DNA from: Brachyhypopomus gauderio
Taxonomy: Eukaryota > Chordata > Actinopteri > Gymnotiformes > Hypopomidae
Length of the DNA stretch: 64,000 bases
NCBI RefSeq assembly: GCF_052324685.1
Contig: NW_027506907.1
Coordinates: 541,744-605,743 of the forward strand
Reading direction: 5' to 3'
A program made the translations under genes and the position numbers. Positions 1 to 17,604 of this stretch are shown one piece after another. Within the stretch, counting starts at the first letter, position 1; every line of letters starts with the position of its first letter. The notes beneath the pieces are model-generated. The model was not told the origin of the DNA. It saw nothing but the letters and a program-made list of their open reading frames with translations, and ran no database searches.

Positions 1-1841
<1,841 letters not shown>

Positions 1842-2790
1842 CGTGATTTATTTCCTGATGGTAGCAGGCACCTGAGGAAATAGGTGAGAGGTTGCTTCGT
1901 TATACCTGAATGGCGCAACGTGGGCGTGTGTCGTGGCGCTGCGCCCGGTGTTTAGTGATTCAGCTCATATTAACATATTCAATAGACAGTGATGTCTTTC
2001 TCTCCTCAAAATCGGTGATCGGTCAGGGCCTCGTGAGCTCTCTCCGCCGACTCCCACGTGCTGTTTGTTTCTGGGGTTTTTTATGTTATAATTTATGACT
2101 AGTTAAATAACCATAAAGACACAGAAGAACTAGCATATTCAGTGATCTACTCGAATACGTTCACGCTGAACAATGCCCGATACACTTCCACAGATGTACC
2201 TAATGCGTGTTTCTTGACGCCCACACCACACATGCAGCCCTCGTCCGCCACAACCACAGACGCGCTCGTGCTCTCCCTCGCGCACATGGAGTACGCATCA
2301 TGGAAGGTGGCCGAAATGAGCCACGTTTGTCGGGTTTTCCCAACAGACCAGTGACTGATGTCTATCGAAAAAAAATGAAACCCATTATTCATCTATAACC
2401 AGTGACCGCGATGGCGACTGTAATGATATCATCTTAGTACTAACTCTTTAATTAAAAACATCTAATGGATAAACCGGACACTGGTTGATCTAACCGAGTT
2501 GTTGGTGTAGCCGCGCGTAGGTTATATTTAACTGTGTTGTTTCATTGGGTCGCACGGGGCTGAACCCCGTAATCTTTTTTTCCCTTTTTTTACCTAACCC
2601 ACATCGTATTTATTGTATATTTTCACCAAGCCGTGTTGTTGTTTTGTCCCTACCCATGGGAAACTTTGGTAAAAGTGCCTGTTTAACTGAGGCGGCCGTG
2701 TTGCGTCCTGCGCATGGAAACATGTTTTTAGTTTTCACGGTTCCTGGCAACAACGTCATCGCTCCGTCTGGGGGGCGTGGACGCGTTTAG

Positions 2791-2851
2791 CCAATCACGC
2801 GTCGGTGCGCGGCGCGTCTCCGCGTCCTGCAGGCCAATAGCGAATATAAAA
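2791..2851 (+). promoter_or_regulatory. junb: junb core promoter: two CCAAT boxes and a TATA box
   Basis: CCAAT occurs at 2791-2795 and 2834-2838 and TATAAAA at 2845-2851, all on the sense strand about 390-440 bp before the junb start codon. The block is GC-rich and CpG-rich, which suits an immediate-early gene. Transcription should start near 2875. The inferred leader carries two short upstream ORFs, 2940-2975 (11 residues) and 3122-3136 (4 residues), which could damp translation. Confidence 0.75.
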
Positions 2852-3235
2852 CACGATTCGAGGCGCGCACGGTTCAGATAATTGACTCTGCTGATCTACT
2901 GGCGATACAGTGTCGCTTCTACTGATACGGACAGTGCTTATGAATAGCGGTTTTGGAAGGAACAGAGTTTCGTGAAATACTGGACACTTCTTTCAAACGT
3001 CTGGCAAGGAAAAGGCATCTGTCGATTTGGTACAGTAAAACAAAAAAGTTGTTCAACTATTTTGGAAGTTTATTTCTCATTCACTTCTCTGGGCTTCCGT
3101 TAACATTACGGAACACACAAGATGTTTGGACTCTAGCATAGACAGTATTAGTACTGAAGACTATTCAGCCGAGAGGCAAGCGTTGTGCGCAATAACTTAT
3201 TTTTTTAGCTCAAATAGGCTACTGTATCAATTCAT

Positions 3236-4219
3236 ATGTCAACAAAAATGGAGCAACCGTTTTATCATGACGACTCGTTTCTTTCTGCTTATGGCAATTC
3301 AGACGCTGCCCTGCACGACTACAAGCTTCTAAAGCAGAATATGAGCGTTGGCTTCGCCGAACCTTATCGGAACCTCAAGTCTCTTCGCTCTGAAAGCGAC
3401 TTCTACTCGGGCGCCAGCGGAGACCTCAGCTCGCTGAAACTCGCCTCTCCGGAGCTTGAGAGACTCATCGTTCACAGCGGTAACGGCGTGATCACTACAC
3501 CCACCCCGGGCCAGTACCTCTACAGTCGAGCGATTACCGAAGAGCAGGAAGGTTTCGCTGACGGTTTCGTGAAAGCGCTTGACGAGCTACACAAGATGAA
3601 CCAGATGCCCCCTCCGAACGTGTCCATAGGAGCCGGTGGCGTGTCGTCTTGCTCGGTGGCACCATCGGTCTACGGGTCCAGCCTGCAGCCAGAGTCCCCC
3701 GTCTACACCACACTTAACAGCTGTAACCCCAACACTACCCTCCCGCCTGCGGCTAATTACCCGACCGCCACAATCAGCTACCTGCCTCACCACCACCAGT
3801 ACCAGCACCACCAGAGCACCACGCTTCCCTCTCATCACTTCCAGCACTCGCTGCCCGGAGCCGGGCTGCATCCGCAGCGACTTGCTGCGATGAAGGAGGA
3901 GCCGCAGACCGTCCCGGACCTGCAAAGCAGCGACGGCTCCCCGCCAATGTCCCCTATCGACCTGGAGGACCAGGAGCGCATCAAGGCGGAGCGCAAGCGA
4001 CTGCGCAACCGGCTGGCGGCGACCAAGTGCCGGCGGCGAAAGCTTGAGCGAATCTCGCGTCTGGAAGACAAAGTGAAAATCCTCAAGTCAGATAACGCCG
4101 GACTGTCTAACACCGCTTCGCTTCTGAGAGAGCAAGTTGCCCAACTCAAGCAAAAAGTCATGACACACGTCAGCCGGGGATGCCAGCTGGTGTTGACACC
4201 GAAGGTTGAATCTTATTAA
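3236..4219 (+). CDS. junb: JunB, AP-1 bZIP transcription factor
   Basis: Single-exon gene for a 327-residue JunB, close to the 347 residues of human JUNB. As known for the family, it should act in the nucleus as a Jun-Fos or Jun-Jun dimer on TGA(C/G)TCA sites. The N-terminus ([14 protein letters not shown], then LHDYKLLK) matches JunB rather than c-Jun. It is followed by the conserved SPELERLIV block and a [22 protein letters not shown]-like transactivation segment (over residues 100-125). KEEPQTVP and [11 protein letters not shown] precede the bZIP. The basic region and zipper fill about residues 247-308, with leucines spaced by seven, and the tail [10 protein letters not shown] is typical. 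I chose the ATG at 3236, matching the MxTKMEQPF start of mammalian JunB; an in-frame ATG follows four codons later. A histidine-rich stretch lies near residues 182-200. Teleosts often have two junb copies; I cannot say which this is. Confidence 0.97.
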   Translation: MSTKMEQPFYHDDSFLSAYGNSDAALHDYKLLKQNMSVGFAEPYRNLKSLRSESDFYSGASGDLSSLKLASPELERLIVHSGNGVITTPTPGQYLYSRAITEEQEGFADGFVKALDELHKMNQMPPPNVSIGAGGVSSCSVAPSVYGSSLQPESPVYTTLNSCNPNTTLPPAANYPTATISYLPHHHQYQHHQSTTLPSHHFQHSLPGAGLHPQRLAAMKEEPQTVPDLQSSDGSPPMSPIDLEDQERIKAERKRLRNRLAATKCRRRKLERISRLEDKVKILKSDNAGLSNTASLLREQVAQLKQKVMTHVSRGCQLVLTPKVESY

Positions 4220-4650
4220 ACGGACAAAAACACGAACTCGAGACACTGGCTTAAAGGGGAAACACTGAATGAGAATACATTCTGATGCTAAACGCATTGC
4301 AGCACTGAGTAGACTATGAGAGGTTGTGCATTTGGTGTTTTCTTGTAGAAAACTACTGTTACTGTCTTTGTTTTCTGAAGCATTTCCTTTCTAAATCTTT
4401 GTTCATATGGTACTTCCAAATGAAATGCTCACGAAAGCAACTCTAAAGGACTCTAAGAGCACTTATGTAAAAAAAAAAACTTTTAAGTGCGAGTTATATC
4501 CTATGAATACATTCCAATAAGTTATTGTCATTATTTACGTCTGGTTGACCCGGACAAGTGTTACTGTTCCTTTGTTTTTTTGTATTTAAGTAAAGGCCTT
4601 AAAATGTATGATGTGTTTGCGTTCTCAATGTTGATAAACCGGATCTAGCC
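4220..4650 (+). other. junb: junb 3' UTR with AUUUA elements
   Basis: The sequence after the stop is AU-rich, with ATTTA pentamers at 4533-4537 and 4584-4588. These are the usual instability elements of immediate-early messages. I see no canonical AATAAA, so the 3' end is a guess. Confidence 0.5.
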
Positions 4651-4766
4651 TAAAGTGAATATTCCGTTCAGACAGGTAAAGTCACTGTATTTAACTTGAT
4701 CTCTTCACCTGCTTGTCACTTTCGTAGGTAGTTTTTACGTACAGGACGTGCACGCGTAGCGTTTGC

Positions 4767-4816
4767 TTCCTATTGACGTAGAGCCCAAATATGGGCAGTT
4801 TTGAGCACGTACGTCA
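4767..4816 (+). promoter_or_regulatory. CArG box with flanking CRE-like and ETS sites downstream of junb
   Basis: A perfect serum-response CArG box, CCAAATATGG, lies at 4785-4794. It is flanked by TGACGTA at 4774-4780, TACGTCA at 4810-4816 and an ETS core (TTCC, i.e. GGAA on the other strand) at 4767-4770. Mammalian JunB is known to have an inducible enhancer in its 3' flank with SRE and CRE elements. The position, about 550 bp after the stop codon, suggests the fish counterpart. Site matches are seen; enhancer function is inferred. Confidence 0.65.
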
Positions 4817-4829
4817 TTGAGGGCGAGAT

Positions 4830-5840
4830 GCCGGGAACCCCCGCCCACGCGGCCGGATTTAGGACGTACCAAGGAGGTTTTTTCTTGCGCTGTAAGTCTG
4901 ACGTTCGCATGAATGAGGTGCGTGTGAATGGGTGAAATTTTAGAAACTCGGGAATTTCCCCGCTCACAGCGAACTTCTAAGTTCCCAAAACAGTTTCAGC
5001 GAAAAGAAAACTAGAGATAAAAATAAGAGCGCGGAGATTTTCCGTGTCGTTTGCATAAAATTAAAGCTACCATAAGCACAAATAAGATCAAAGAGATGAG
5101 AAAAACATTTAATTAGGTTCCGCCGAAAAAATCTCTCGATGCCTTTTGAGGACGTTAAACTCACCCACGCTCTCTTACTCACATAATTTAGTTGTTTTAT
5201 GTCCGTCTTTTTCAGTTCGACACTTGGTCTCATTAAATAATTATGATACTTGATACTATGATACGATGATGTCGTGTCAATAACAAAGCACATGTTTAAA
5301 TATTTTGATTAATTAGTTAAGACAATTGTAATTATTGTAATTTTCTCAAACGCTTTATGCCAAAGGTATCCATTTGGGTCTCATGTAGGCATAATGAAGT
5401 CATTAGTTATAGCATTAGTAACTGGTTCAGTCGTTGAAGCCAGAAACAGAACTATGACCGCACTTCACTGGTCAGGAACTGGTGTATGAGAAGCCCACCA
5501 TGAGTACGGCAACACCACCACCACAAAACCTGTTTAAACGAGAGTTCTCAAAACACATAACAGATTCTACGTCCATCTGCGTTACATTACATGATCACTA
5601 GACACAATTTAACAAGACTGTTAAGCAGAACTCCAATGAGGAACCAAATTTTAATAATAGCTGCCTGAAAACGCGCATTTACACACAACTCCCAAGAGCC
5701 TTGTGAAATGCTGCCACCTCGTGGACAGTGTGCACGTTCGTTTATTAAAAAAAAAAAGAAATCCGCAATTCACTACACAAGAATTGAAGAGGTCAAGAAC
5801 CCAACCCATCAATGAGAAAATAAGTGAGCAGTGCTTTTTA
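4830..5840. other. Intergenic, nothing recognised
   Basis: Between junb and the convergent prdx2 3' end I see AT-rich DNA without splice-supported exons, RNA genes or transposon ends. The minus-strand open stretches at 4770-5293 have no recognisable motif. Confidence 0.5.
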
Positions 5841-5853
5841 AATCAACACCATC

Positions 5854-5859
5854 TTTATT
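5854..5859 (-). terminator. prdx2: prdx2 poly(A) signal
   Basis: TTTATT on the plus strand is AATAAA on the minus strand, about 306 bp after the prdx2 stop codon. The 3' UTR would run from 6164 down to about 5835. Confidence 0.7.
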
Positions 5860-6164
5860 TCACAAAGTCCAAAGGTTTTAACACCATCAACTGTTAAACT
5901 TCAATGGTGAACAGGTATAAAATACATGCATGTTTTCAACAGAAAAGATGAAATGGACTACAGAAATGTCAGTGCATGGGACTACCAGCGTATCAAATAC
6001 TATGGTCAATTGAACTAAAGATGGAAATCTAGCATTAGAAATCTCTGCCAAAGGCTCAACTCACAAGAGAACAAAAAGGGCCAAGACGGTCTAACAAGCT
6101 CGTTGACCACCTGGAAGTGCTTCACTCCTGGCTCGGAGGTCACGGGGCACGTGCGGTGAACGCC

Positions 6165-6641
6165 TTACTGCTTGGAGAAAAACTCCTTACTCTTCTCAAC
6201 ATCCGGGATGATGGTGTCACTTCCTGGCTTCCATCCAGCAGGGCAGACTTGGAGGAGAGAGAGAGAGAGAGAAGCACACAGCGTCCTGAACCCGTTCCCG
6301 AAAGGCACGCTTCGTTGTGCGGTCTCACGCGGCCCACTTACCTTCCCCGTGCTTGTCGGTGTGCTGGAAAGCCTGGACCAGGCGCAGGGTCTCGTCCACA
6401 GAGCGGCCCACGGGCAGGTCGTTGACGGTGATCTGCCTCAGAATGCCTTTATCATCGATGACGAACAGCCCTCTGAGTGGAGAACAGGGGCATGAGGGCT
6501 GTGCACAACGCACAGGTCAGACCTTCTGGACACTTCCACCACTCACTGGCTATCCTCTCTAACGTAGACTCTACAGTTAGAAGTAGAAGCCCAAGGGTCC
6601 CGAGGGTACCTGTCAATCTGTCTTCCATGATCTTGTTTTTT

Positions 6642-6678
<37 letters not shown>

Positions 6679-9600
6679 TGTCAGCAAAAATGTCTGTGGT
6701 AATCAACGATACAGATGCAGCATATAAAAGATATGGCTGAAAAAACATTTTATTTCTATTTTGTGTTTATTTGTGTTTGCAATTTGGAAATGTACATTGT
6801 GAATTTAAAAATATAATATCTAAAAAAGGAAACCAATTGGTCATTCATTATTCTGTGAAATGTCTTGTGTATTTTTAATTGTGTATTAAAACACAGCCAT
6901 GCCAGTGTACTACTAAACAACCTCCAGTAATCAACTGATCAGTGATAAGGGCCCATTTAACAGGCTGAAGTGCAAACACAACATGCGATTATGTTACACT
7001 GGTATGAACAAGTCCAGCATTCACAATGCCTGTATGATACTGTAATACTACACTCCTGGGCCAAACCACAAACTACACAATATTTAAAAGGAACACCAAG
7101 CGATGTTTACAACCAAAACAGCTCAAACACTGCATCTAAAAGTGAATAGTTACTCTTGTTCAATTTCTTATACAACACACCCTCCCTTTGAGGTGACGTC
7201 CCAAATAGGCTTTGAATGCTCCTCCGGTGATCAGATCACATGACTACGAGCGAGGTGAACCGCCATAGAGGATCTGCGTGCTGATTGGCTAAAGAGTCAG
7301 GAGTTTGTAATTCAATGTTGACACTCAATGCAAGCAGACACCATGGTGGACTCTCAAAGAACACGAAACCCATGCGCTTATTTATGTGTTTGATGTTTAA
7401 CTAAAATTACTTTGATGTGTCTGGTACATTATTTACGTATAACCAAAATGTAATGTTTTCTTTCAATTATGTAAATATATGAACAAAAGAGGCAACATGC
7501 ATCAGCATATTTTGGCACTAGAACACATTCCAGTTGTACTTAGGATTACGTTTCGGTATCTACGAAATCTAGCAAGCTGTTTACAAAGTGAAGGTCCTGT
7601 TAGATACTATCCTATTTTACATTCCAGATCAGTTGTGGTTTAACCCTGATCTAGAAGAGAAAAGAATTTGCCAAACTGATACTGTAGACATTTCTCACTG
7701 GCTAGCTACCAAAACATGTCCATCTGTAGTGTTGGTTTGTTGGAAAAAAAAACATCCAACATTACATCGAAAGATATTGTGTTCATTAATGGTCAGCAAT
7801 GTTATATTGTTCATGTGTCAGGTATAGATAGCCATTGTGCTTGAGAAAATACACAATGTGTATACCTCTCCACAACACTAGGGGGCAGCAGAGACACACT
7901 ACTATACCTAAACCGAGGTGTCAGTACAAAGTGCAAAGAACATGAATATTGATTTAGTCGCAGAAAAATGTTATTTGAAAAATGCCTTTTGCCTCTTTAA
8001 GCTTTTACTGGTCTAAACAGTAAATAACTGAAAAAGTTGCACATCCAGCAATTTGTTAATTTGAATTTTATATCAAAACATTTGGAGTGCCTTATTCAAA
8101 GTTCCTTTTCATTTTCTGACCAATCATTTGTTAGGACCATTAAATGTAATTGTTGCTTTTTTTCTAAGAAGTATATATTCATCAGCAATGTGACATCACC
8201 AACACACCTGAAGGCGATGCCCTCGTCCTCCTTCAGCACACCATAGTCGCGGGATATGGACTGTGTCAGGTCAGCCAGCAGTGGAATGTTCATGGGGCCC
8301 AGACCACCTTGTTTCCTTGGGGTGTTGATCCTATCAGGAGAGAGATGATGTCACACTGATGACACACTGTCATAATGGTAAAGCAGACAGGGATAATGAG
8401 AATGTGGGGGTGTCAACATGACAACATGCTGTCGGAGCACAACACTATAGTACTCCGTCCCTCTGAAAGCGTTAACAAAACCAGCCTGGGTTCTTCCAAG
8501 ACAAAACCAACCACTGTGTAATGCCAGCCTGTGTTTTGAGTTTTCACCCAAGATTTAAAGATATTTCCACTAAATTTTCAGCATACGCACTTAATAATCT
8601 AAAGACTTCTCTTTGACAGTTCTATAAAGTAATACTGTTAGGATTTGTTTATTGACATGCCACACTGATTGCAAATCATTCAAAGTATTTCTAGCACAGG
8701 TGCTGTAAGTGAAGAAACATACTTTTTCTGCAGAGAACCAAAACAGCTTAATTTTGGATTATGGGTCTGTTTGATTTTAACAGGCTGCAGAAACTTCTAG
8801 TTCAAGCGGCAGTTACTCTTTGTCCTGTACTGTTGCTTCTCTCTCCACCCCTCCCACTCTTGTCAGTCTTATCAGAGAAAAGCAGGTTAAGAGTAGCAAA
8901 CTTTGATAAAGCAGAAGCTGGCGGTAATTTAGAAACCCTGCAGGGAGCACGCACGTTCACGCACGTACACACTGGCATAATGGTCATTAGTGTTAGGGAT
9001 TGGATACGGACAGCACTCACCATCTAAAGACTTCACCATTGGCACTTACAATCCATCTCTGTTAACTGAAAGTGACCCATTTTGGAATCATTCCAAACTA
9101 CCAAAACATTGCAGGCAGGCACATCCTGGGCACGCTGGTATTGGATTATATGCTCTAGATTACAGGCAGTCCTTGACAAAGACCGTTATCTGAGCTCTGG
9201 TAATTCAACACAGCTAATAAAGTCTTTACTATCTGCACTAACAATCCTTTCATTGTGTATATTTCCCAACATCTTTCTCAAACTGATCTCAATTATCCAT
9301 TTCTAAATAAACAAAATAAGAAATTCAACTTATTTTTCTCCACTGGCCACATCAGAATGACCAGTATTACTGCCATCTTTGTAGCGTGCTAAATTACTTC
9401 AAAAAAAATTTTTTTAAATCTTCCCATCTAATCCAAGAACGTGAGCCTTGAGGTGTTTCCAGGCACGTCTCAACCTCAGCTTCACGGTTGGAGGCCCTCT
9501 GAAGGTGAGCGTCACGTCCTCACCAGGCCAAGTGGCTGAAGTGAGAGTCGGTGGACACGCCGATGACCTCACAGCCGATCTTGCGGAACTCTGCAGCACG

Positions 9601-10132
9601 CTCGCTGAAGGCGACGATCTCGGTGGGGCAGACGAAGGTGAAGTCCAGGGGGTAGAAGAACATGACCAAGTACTTCCCTGCAGACACAAACATGAGGAAA
9701 CAGAGAGAGAAAGGTTCCTAAAAGCTTAAAGCAAATTTCAGCCCCCTGATTTGCCCTGCAGCACAAAAAGAGCAATGCACTGATGCATAGACATGTACAG
9801 CATGCTTTACATTTTCAGCGTTCAGCAGAGGATCCTATTCAAAGCAGCAGTATGCATCCTGGGAATCAAACTCAGCATTGCTGACGGTACCTTGCTCTAC
9901 AACATGAGCTGCATGTGTAATTGCATTAGACATGACATCCAGACACACCACCTAAAGGGCTGTTGTCCGGGGTTTGTTTTAAGCACGGTTACGCTACTGT
10001 AGCTTAAGCTCCATTTGACTTCACTGTACCTCTGTAGTCAGAAAGAACAACATCCTTAAACTGGCCGTTCACCACCGCCGTAGCCTTGAAGTGAGGGGCG
10101 GGATGTCCGATCTTGGCGTTTCCGGAAGACAT
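6165..10132 (-). CDS. prdx2: Peroxiredoxin-2, typical 2-Cys peroxidase
   Basis: Five coding exons on the minus strand: 10132-10030, 9677-9524, 8330-8208, 6472-6342 and 6247-6165. All junctions are GT-AG and phases agree, giving 197 residues, the family length. By family knowledge it is a cytosolic thioredoxin-dependent peroxidase that reduces H2O2. The peroxidatic cysteine is C51 in FVCPTE and the resolving cysteine is C172 in GEVCPAGW. The GGLG loop, HLAWINTPRK and [19 protein letters not shown] are all present. The C-terminal motif is FF (KEFFSKQ) where mammalian PRDX2 has YF; that helix governs hyperoxidation sensitivity. The start [13 protein letters not shown] matches MASGNARIGKPAP of mammals. 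A 5' UTR intron is likely: a CAG acceptor sits 8 bp before the ATG, and a minus-strand GTGAGC donor lies near 11830. The intron at 10030-9677 and the others hold no genes. Head-to-head neighbour: rnaseh2a. Confidence 0.97.
6641..6672. repeat. (GT)n microsatellite in a prdx2 intron
   Basis: Pure GT dinucleotides inside the prdx2 intron between 6473 and 8207. The rest of that intron is AT-rich with nothing recognised. Confidence 0.9.
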
Positions 10133-10952
10133 CGTGGGAGCTGGTTGCTTTTGACGACAGGAGAAGTCACATGAAACTTAGTTTAAAATGGTCTCAATTG
10201 CATGTTTCCAGTCCAGTCCTGAGGGCCCCTCCAAACCCATCACAATGGTACCAGATATTCAGTGGTGTGGTTTGCTCAGCGGTGCTCTAGACTGTGACAA
10301 AAGCACAAGCCATTTAAGGTGGACCCTGCACCTGTGTACTAAAGTAGGGCAGACCAACTCCAGACCTGCTGAGCCAGACCACTGGTGCAGGGGACACTTT
10401 AAATGTCTTCTGTGCTCCAAGACATCTCATTTATGAAATTATGAGCTATTTATCTTAATCAAATGCATTATAACACAGAAAAGCCATACCATTATTTGGT
10501 TTCTGCATGGAGATCTCCCATTACACAATGACCTCTGTTTATAGTACCATTATGTCTCTTTCTAAAAATACCAAACTGTGACCTTTATTACTGTCCACTG
10601 GCCGGCTGTCAAATCAAAAATCTTTGTTCATATTAGACATTATTCATATTAGAAAGATAAAGGTCAACCAGCTAATATCCTAGCTATATTTATGCAAATG
10701 ACAGGACCACACATGCAAGTCACATGCTCTCCTGCTGGGGCTTCGAGAAACAATAATCTCATAAGAAGGCACTGAAGGCATTCGAGCAACACAGACATTG
10801 TTAATGGACATTGTTTTTGCGTATCCAAATAGATAATTCCCTTTTTAAAAGTTTTCAAAATCAAGAAACAGGGACACTCGTGTTGTAGAAACTTATTTTT
10901 TATCAAGGCAAGTACGAGTCCATCGTTGAAAACTAACATACACACCCCCCAC

Positions 10953-10955
<3 letters not shown>

Positions 10956-11019
<64 letters not shown>
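10956..11019. repeat. (AC)n microsatellite in the prdx2 5' intron
   Basis: About 32 AC dinucleotides, preceded by a short C-rich run, in the inferred prdx2 5' UTR intron. Opposing frames through it read only C-V or T-H and are artefacts. Confidence 0.95.
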
Positions 11020-11020
<1 letters not shown>

Positions 11021-11825
11021 ACCCCTAGTGGTCGTACACATCCGACACCAGCTGGCACAATGACAAAGCAGAATCTCTGGTGTCCATCACGCTGATGGTG
11101 CAGTAAGGTGATAGCCGGCCGGCCAACGGACGTTAGCCACGCGCTCACGCGCTCGAGAGATAAACGGCTGAACAGGCGTGACGTGAAGGCCGCGAGACGT
11201 CGGCGAGTCACTTACAGTGCGCAGATGTACCTAGCTAGCCAGTTAGCTACCTGCAGGACTGGAGACCCGTCGGGCTTACTTAGTGGCCGAAAAGACGGGA
11301 TACAAGAATAAATGCTACCTGACGTGAACAAAGCGATGAAAATATAGAATAACTAATTAAAACCGACGACTGCTATTTAAATATTTATTGTGCAGCTAAC
11401 CAAACTATTGGGTTTGGTCGCTGGACGTTGTATTAGCATCCCACGTAGCTAGCAAATCTACTCAACAGTCAAGTACACAAAGAGCCGTTAGCCCGTTAAC
11501 AACACAGCAAAAAGTAGCTAGATGTAAAACGTAACCAGTGTTTTTTATCTGAAATAAAGGCAAACTGACATAAATAACTGACATAGCGTGTAAGGATATA
11601 ATATTACAGCGAGTCAGACAGAAGCAGCCAGCTACAGTGGAAACTCAATGATTCAATTAATTTGTGAGACACGGCCGAATTTAAACGCCAAACCTTCGCA
11701 AATGCAAAGTGATATATTTAATCTTCGGGGGTTTGTGCGGGTTTAACGCAAAATATAGTTTAAGCAGGTGTCGGGAATACTTACATTTAGAGTTCTGCAC
11801 AACTGAAAGCGACTTTAAACAGAAG

Positions 11826-12100
11826 GAGCTCACCGTCACTCTCGACACAGCGGAGAAAAAGTGCCGCGCGTCCCCGTGACACGCGGAGACGAGGAGGGGG
11901 CGGGACCAGAGAGGAGGGGGCGGGGTTATATTAAGAAGAAATAGATATTTACATATTAAATAAAATATCCTACCAGAGAGAGAAAAAGAAAAACAGCAAC
12001 AAATAGACCCAATTGTTTAATTCAATACAAGAAGCGATTTATGTATGAAATTATAAAAGAAAAAAAAACACGTCACGTGACAAATTCGCGCCAACCCGAG
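11826..12100. promoter_or_regulatory. Shared prdx2/rnaseh2a promoter with GC boxes, E-box and E2F site
   Basis: The two genes diverge from here. Two GGGGGCGGG-type GC boxes lie at about 11895-11927 near the prdx2 side. On the rnaseh2a side CACGTG (USF/MYC E-box) is at 12074-12079 and TTCGCGCCAA, a near-perfect E2F site, at 12085-12094. RNase H2 is an S-phase function, so an E2F site fits. A minus-strand GTGAGC near 11830 is the likely donor of prdx2 UTR exon 1. The exact transcription starts cannot be read from sequence. Confidence 0.6.
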
Positions 12101-12537
12101 ATTTGTAGCATCCGGTGGAAACGTCTGCTGTTCTCAAACTGGTCAGGTTCGCCACGTTTGTTTACTGTATCTGCTATACATACTTTAAGTGAAAGCTGCA
12201 TATATATATATTTTTGCACTAAAGAGTTTGCAGCGCAACGACAATTGGAATTAACTAGTACAAATCAATTTCATGTTCGTTAAGAATGGTGCTCGCGTTG
12301 TTGCAATGAATCTTACGCGTTTGGCTTACTGAGATAGAAACTACCAGGCGAGCTAAAGTCAGTGTAACGCTAGTACTCTAGTTACTCTGGTGTCTTGGCG
12401 CTTTTAATAAAAGTAGGTGAAATCCACTTTCAAAGACTTGACTAGCTTTATGTTGTTTAATAAATAACCACGAATATGTATGTCACTGCATCTGTCATGT
12501 CATAAAACAGCCTTTCCTTTCCCCCAGCTTGCAAGCT

Positions 12538-16769
<4,232 letters not shown>

Positions 16770-16895
16770 GCACACACTTAAACACACAGACCACATTTTG
16801 GACTGTAAATTCTTAAAATTTGTTCCATAGTTTCAGAAATTCAGTGTCTACGGGAAATGTAATGTATTTCATGCATATTTCTGTAATGTTCAAGA

Positions 16896-16901
16896 AATAA
16901 A
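16896..16901 (+). terminator. rnaseh2a: rnaseh2a poly(A) signal
   Basis: AATAAA lies 127 bp after the rnaseh2a stop codon, in AT-rich 3' UTR sequence. Confidence 0.8.
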
Positions 16902-17199
16902 ATGTGTATTTTTACATTCTACAAACTTGCTTTCTTCTGTAAGTTGCTCTGGATATGTGTGTTTAACATAAACGTTGAATGTAAATGTAACATATTTTCA
17001 TTGATGGGGATTTATTACAGTCTGTGCATGAATTCTGTGTACTTCAATATCATTTTGAACGTATAGTAAACTTTTTCAGGACCAAAACAAAATCTGTCTG
17101 AAACAATGTCTTGTTTGTCTGGAAACTTCGCTAGAATTTTTTTTATCTCTCGTGCATAACTAATGTCCTGAAAATGTTTGGTAACTGCTTTCATTATAC

Positions 17200-17600
17200 T
17201 GGGATTACAAGTTGCATTGACCGGTAGTTGCTCCGCTACGGTAGGTGGCGCTACAAATGTATTAGTACCAAAGCGCATTAAAAGCAGAGCAGCGGGTACA
17301 GGCAGTTTCCGATAGAAGACAAGTGTGGTAAGTTTGAGAATGTCACTCGTTCATTCAAAAACCTACGTTGTTGAATTTAGTGTATATATATTCTTGTTTG
17401 ATTATGATTTCCATATTATGTAGAGTGATTTCGCTCCCTTTATCAATCAGACAATATAACGGACCGGTTCGTGCTCACAAACTGCGTTGATCGGTTATGT
17501 TAGCTAACTATGCTAGCGTTAGCTAACCTGCTCTTGTTCACGGTACATTGAATTTAACGTCCTCTCGTCGTCGCAGGTACGTCAACCTTTAGAACTCACA
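17200..17600 (+). promoter_or_regulatory. snrpb2: snrpb2 promoter and 5' UTR intron
   Basis: A strong donor, GTG-GTAAGT, at 17328 ends an inferred leader exon, and a CAG acceptor at 17574-17576 opens the exon that holds the start codon. Transcription probably begins around 17280-17310. I see no TATA box, as expected for a housekeeping splicing-factor gene. Confidence 0.55.
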
Positions 17601-17604
17601 CAAC

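Noticed and set aside
17015-17278. 87-codon minus-strand ORF directly upstream of snrpb2, followed by AATAAA
   Set aside because: It is the right size for a small divergent gene, but its peptide matches no family I know, and an ORF of this length is expected by chance in 64 kb. Conservation would be needed to revive it.
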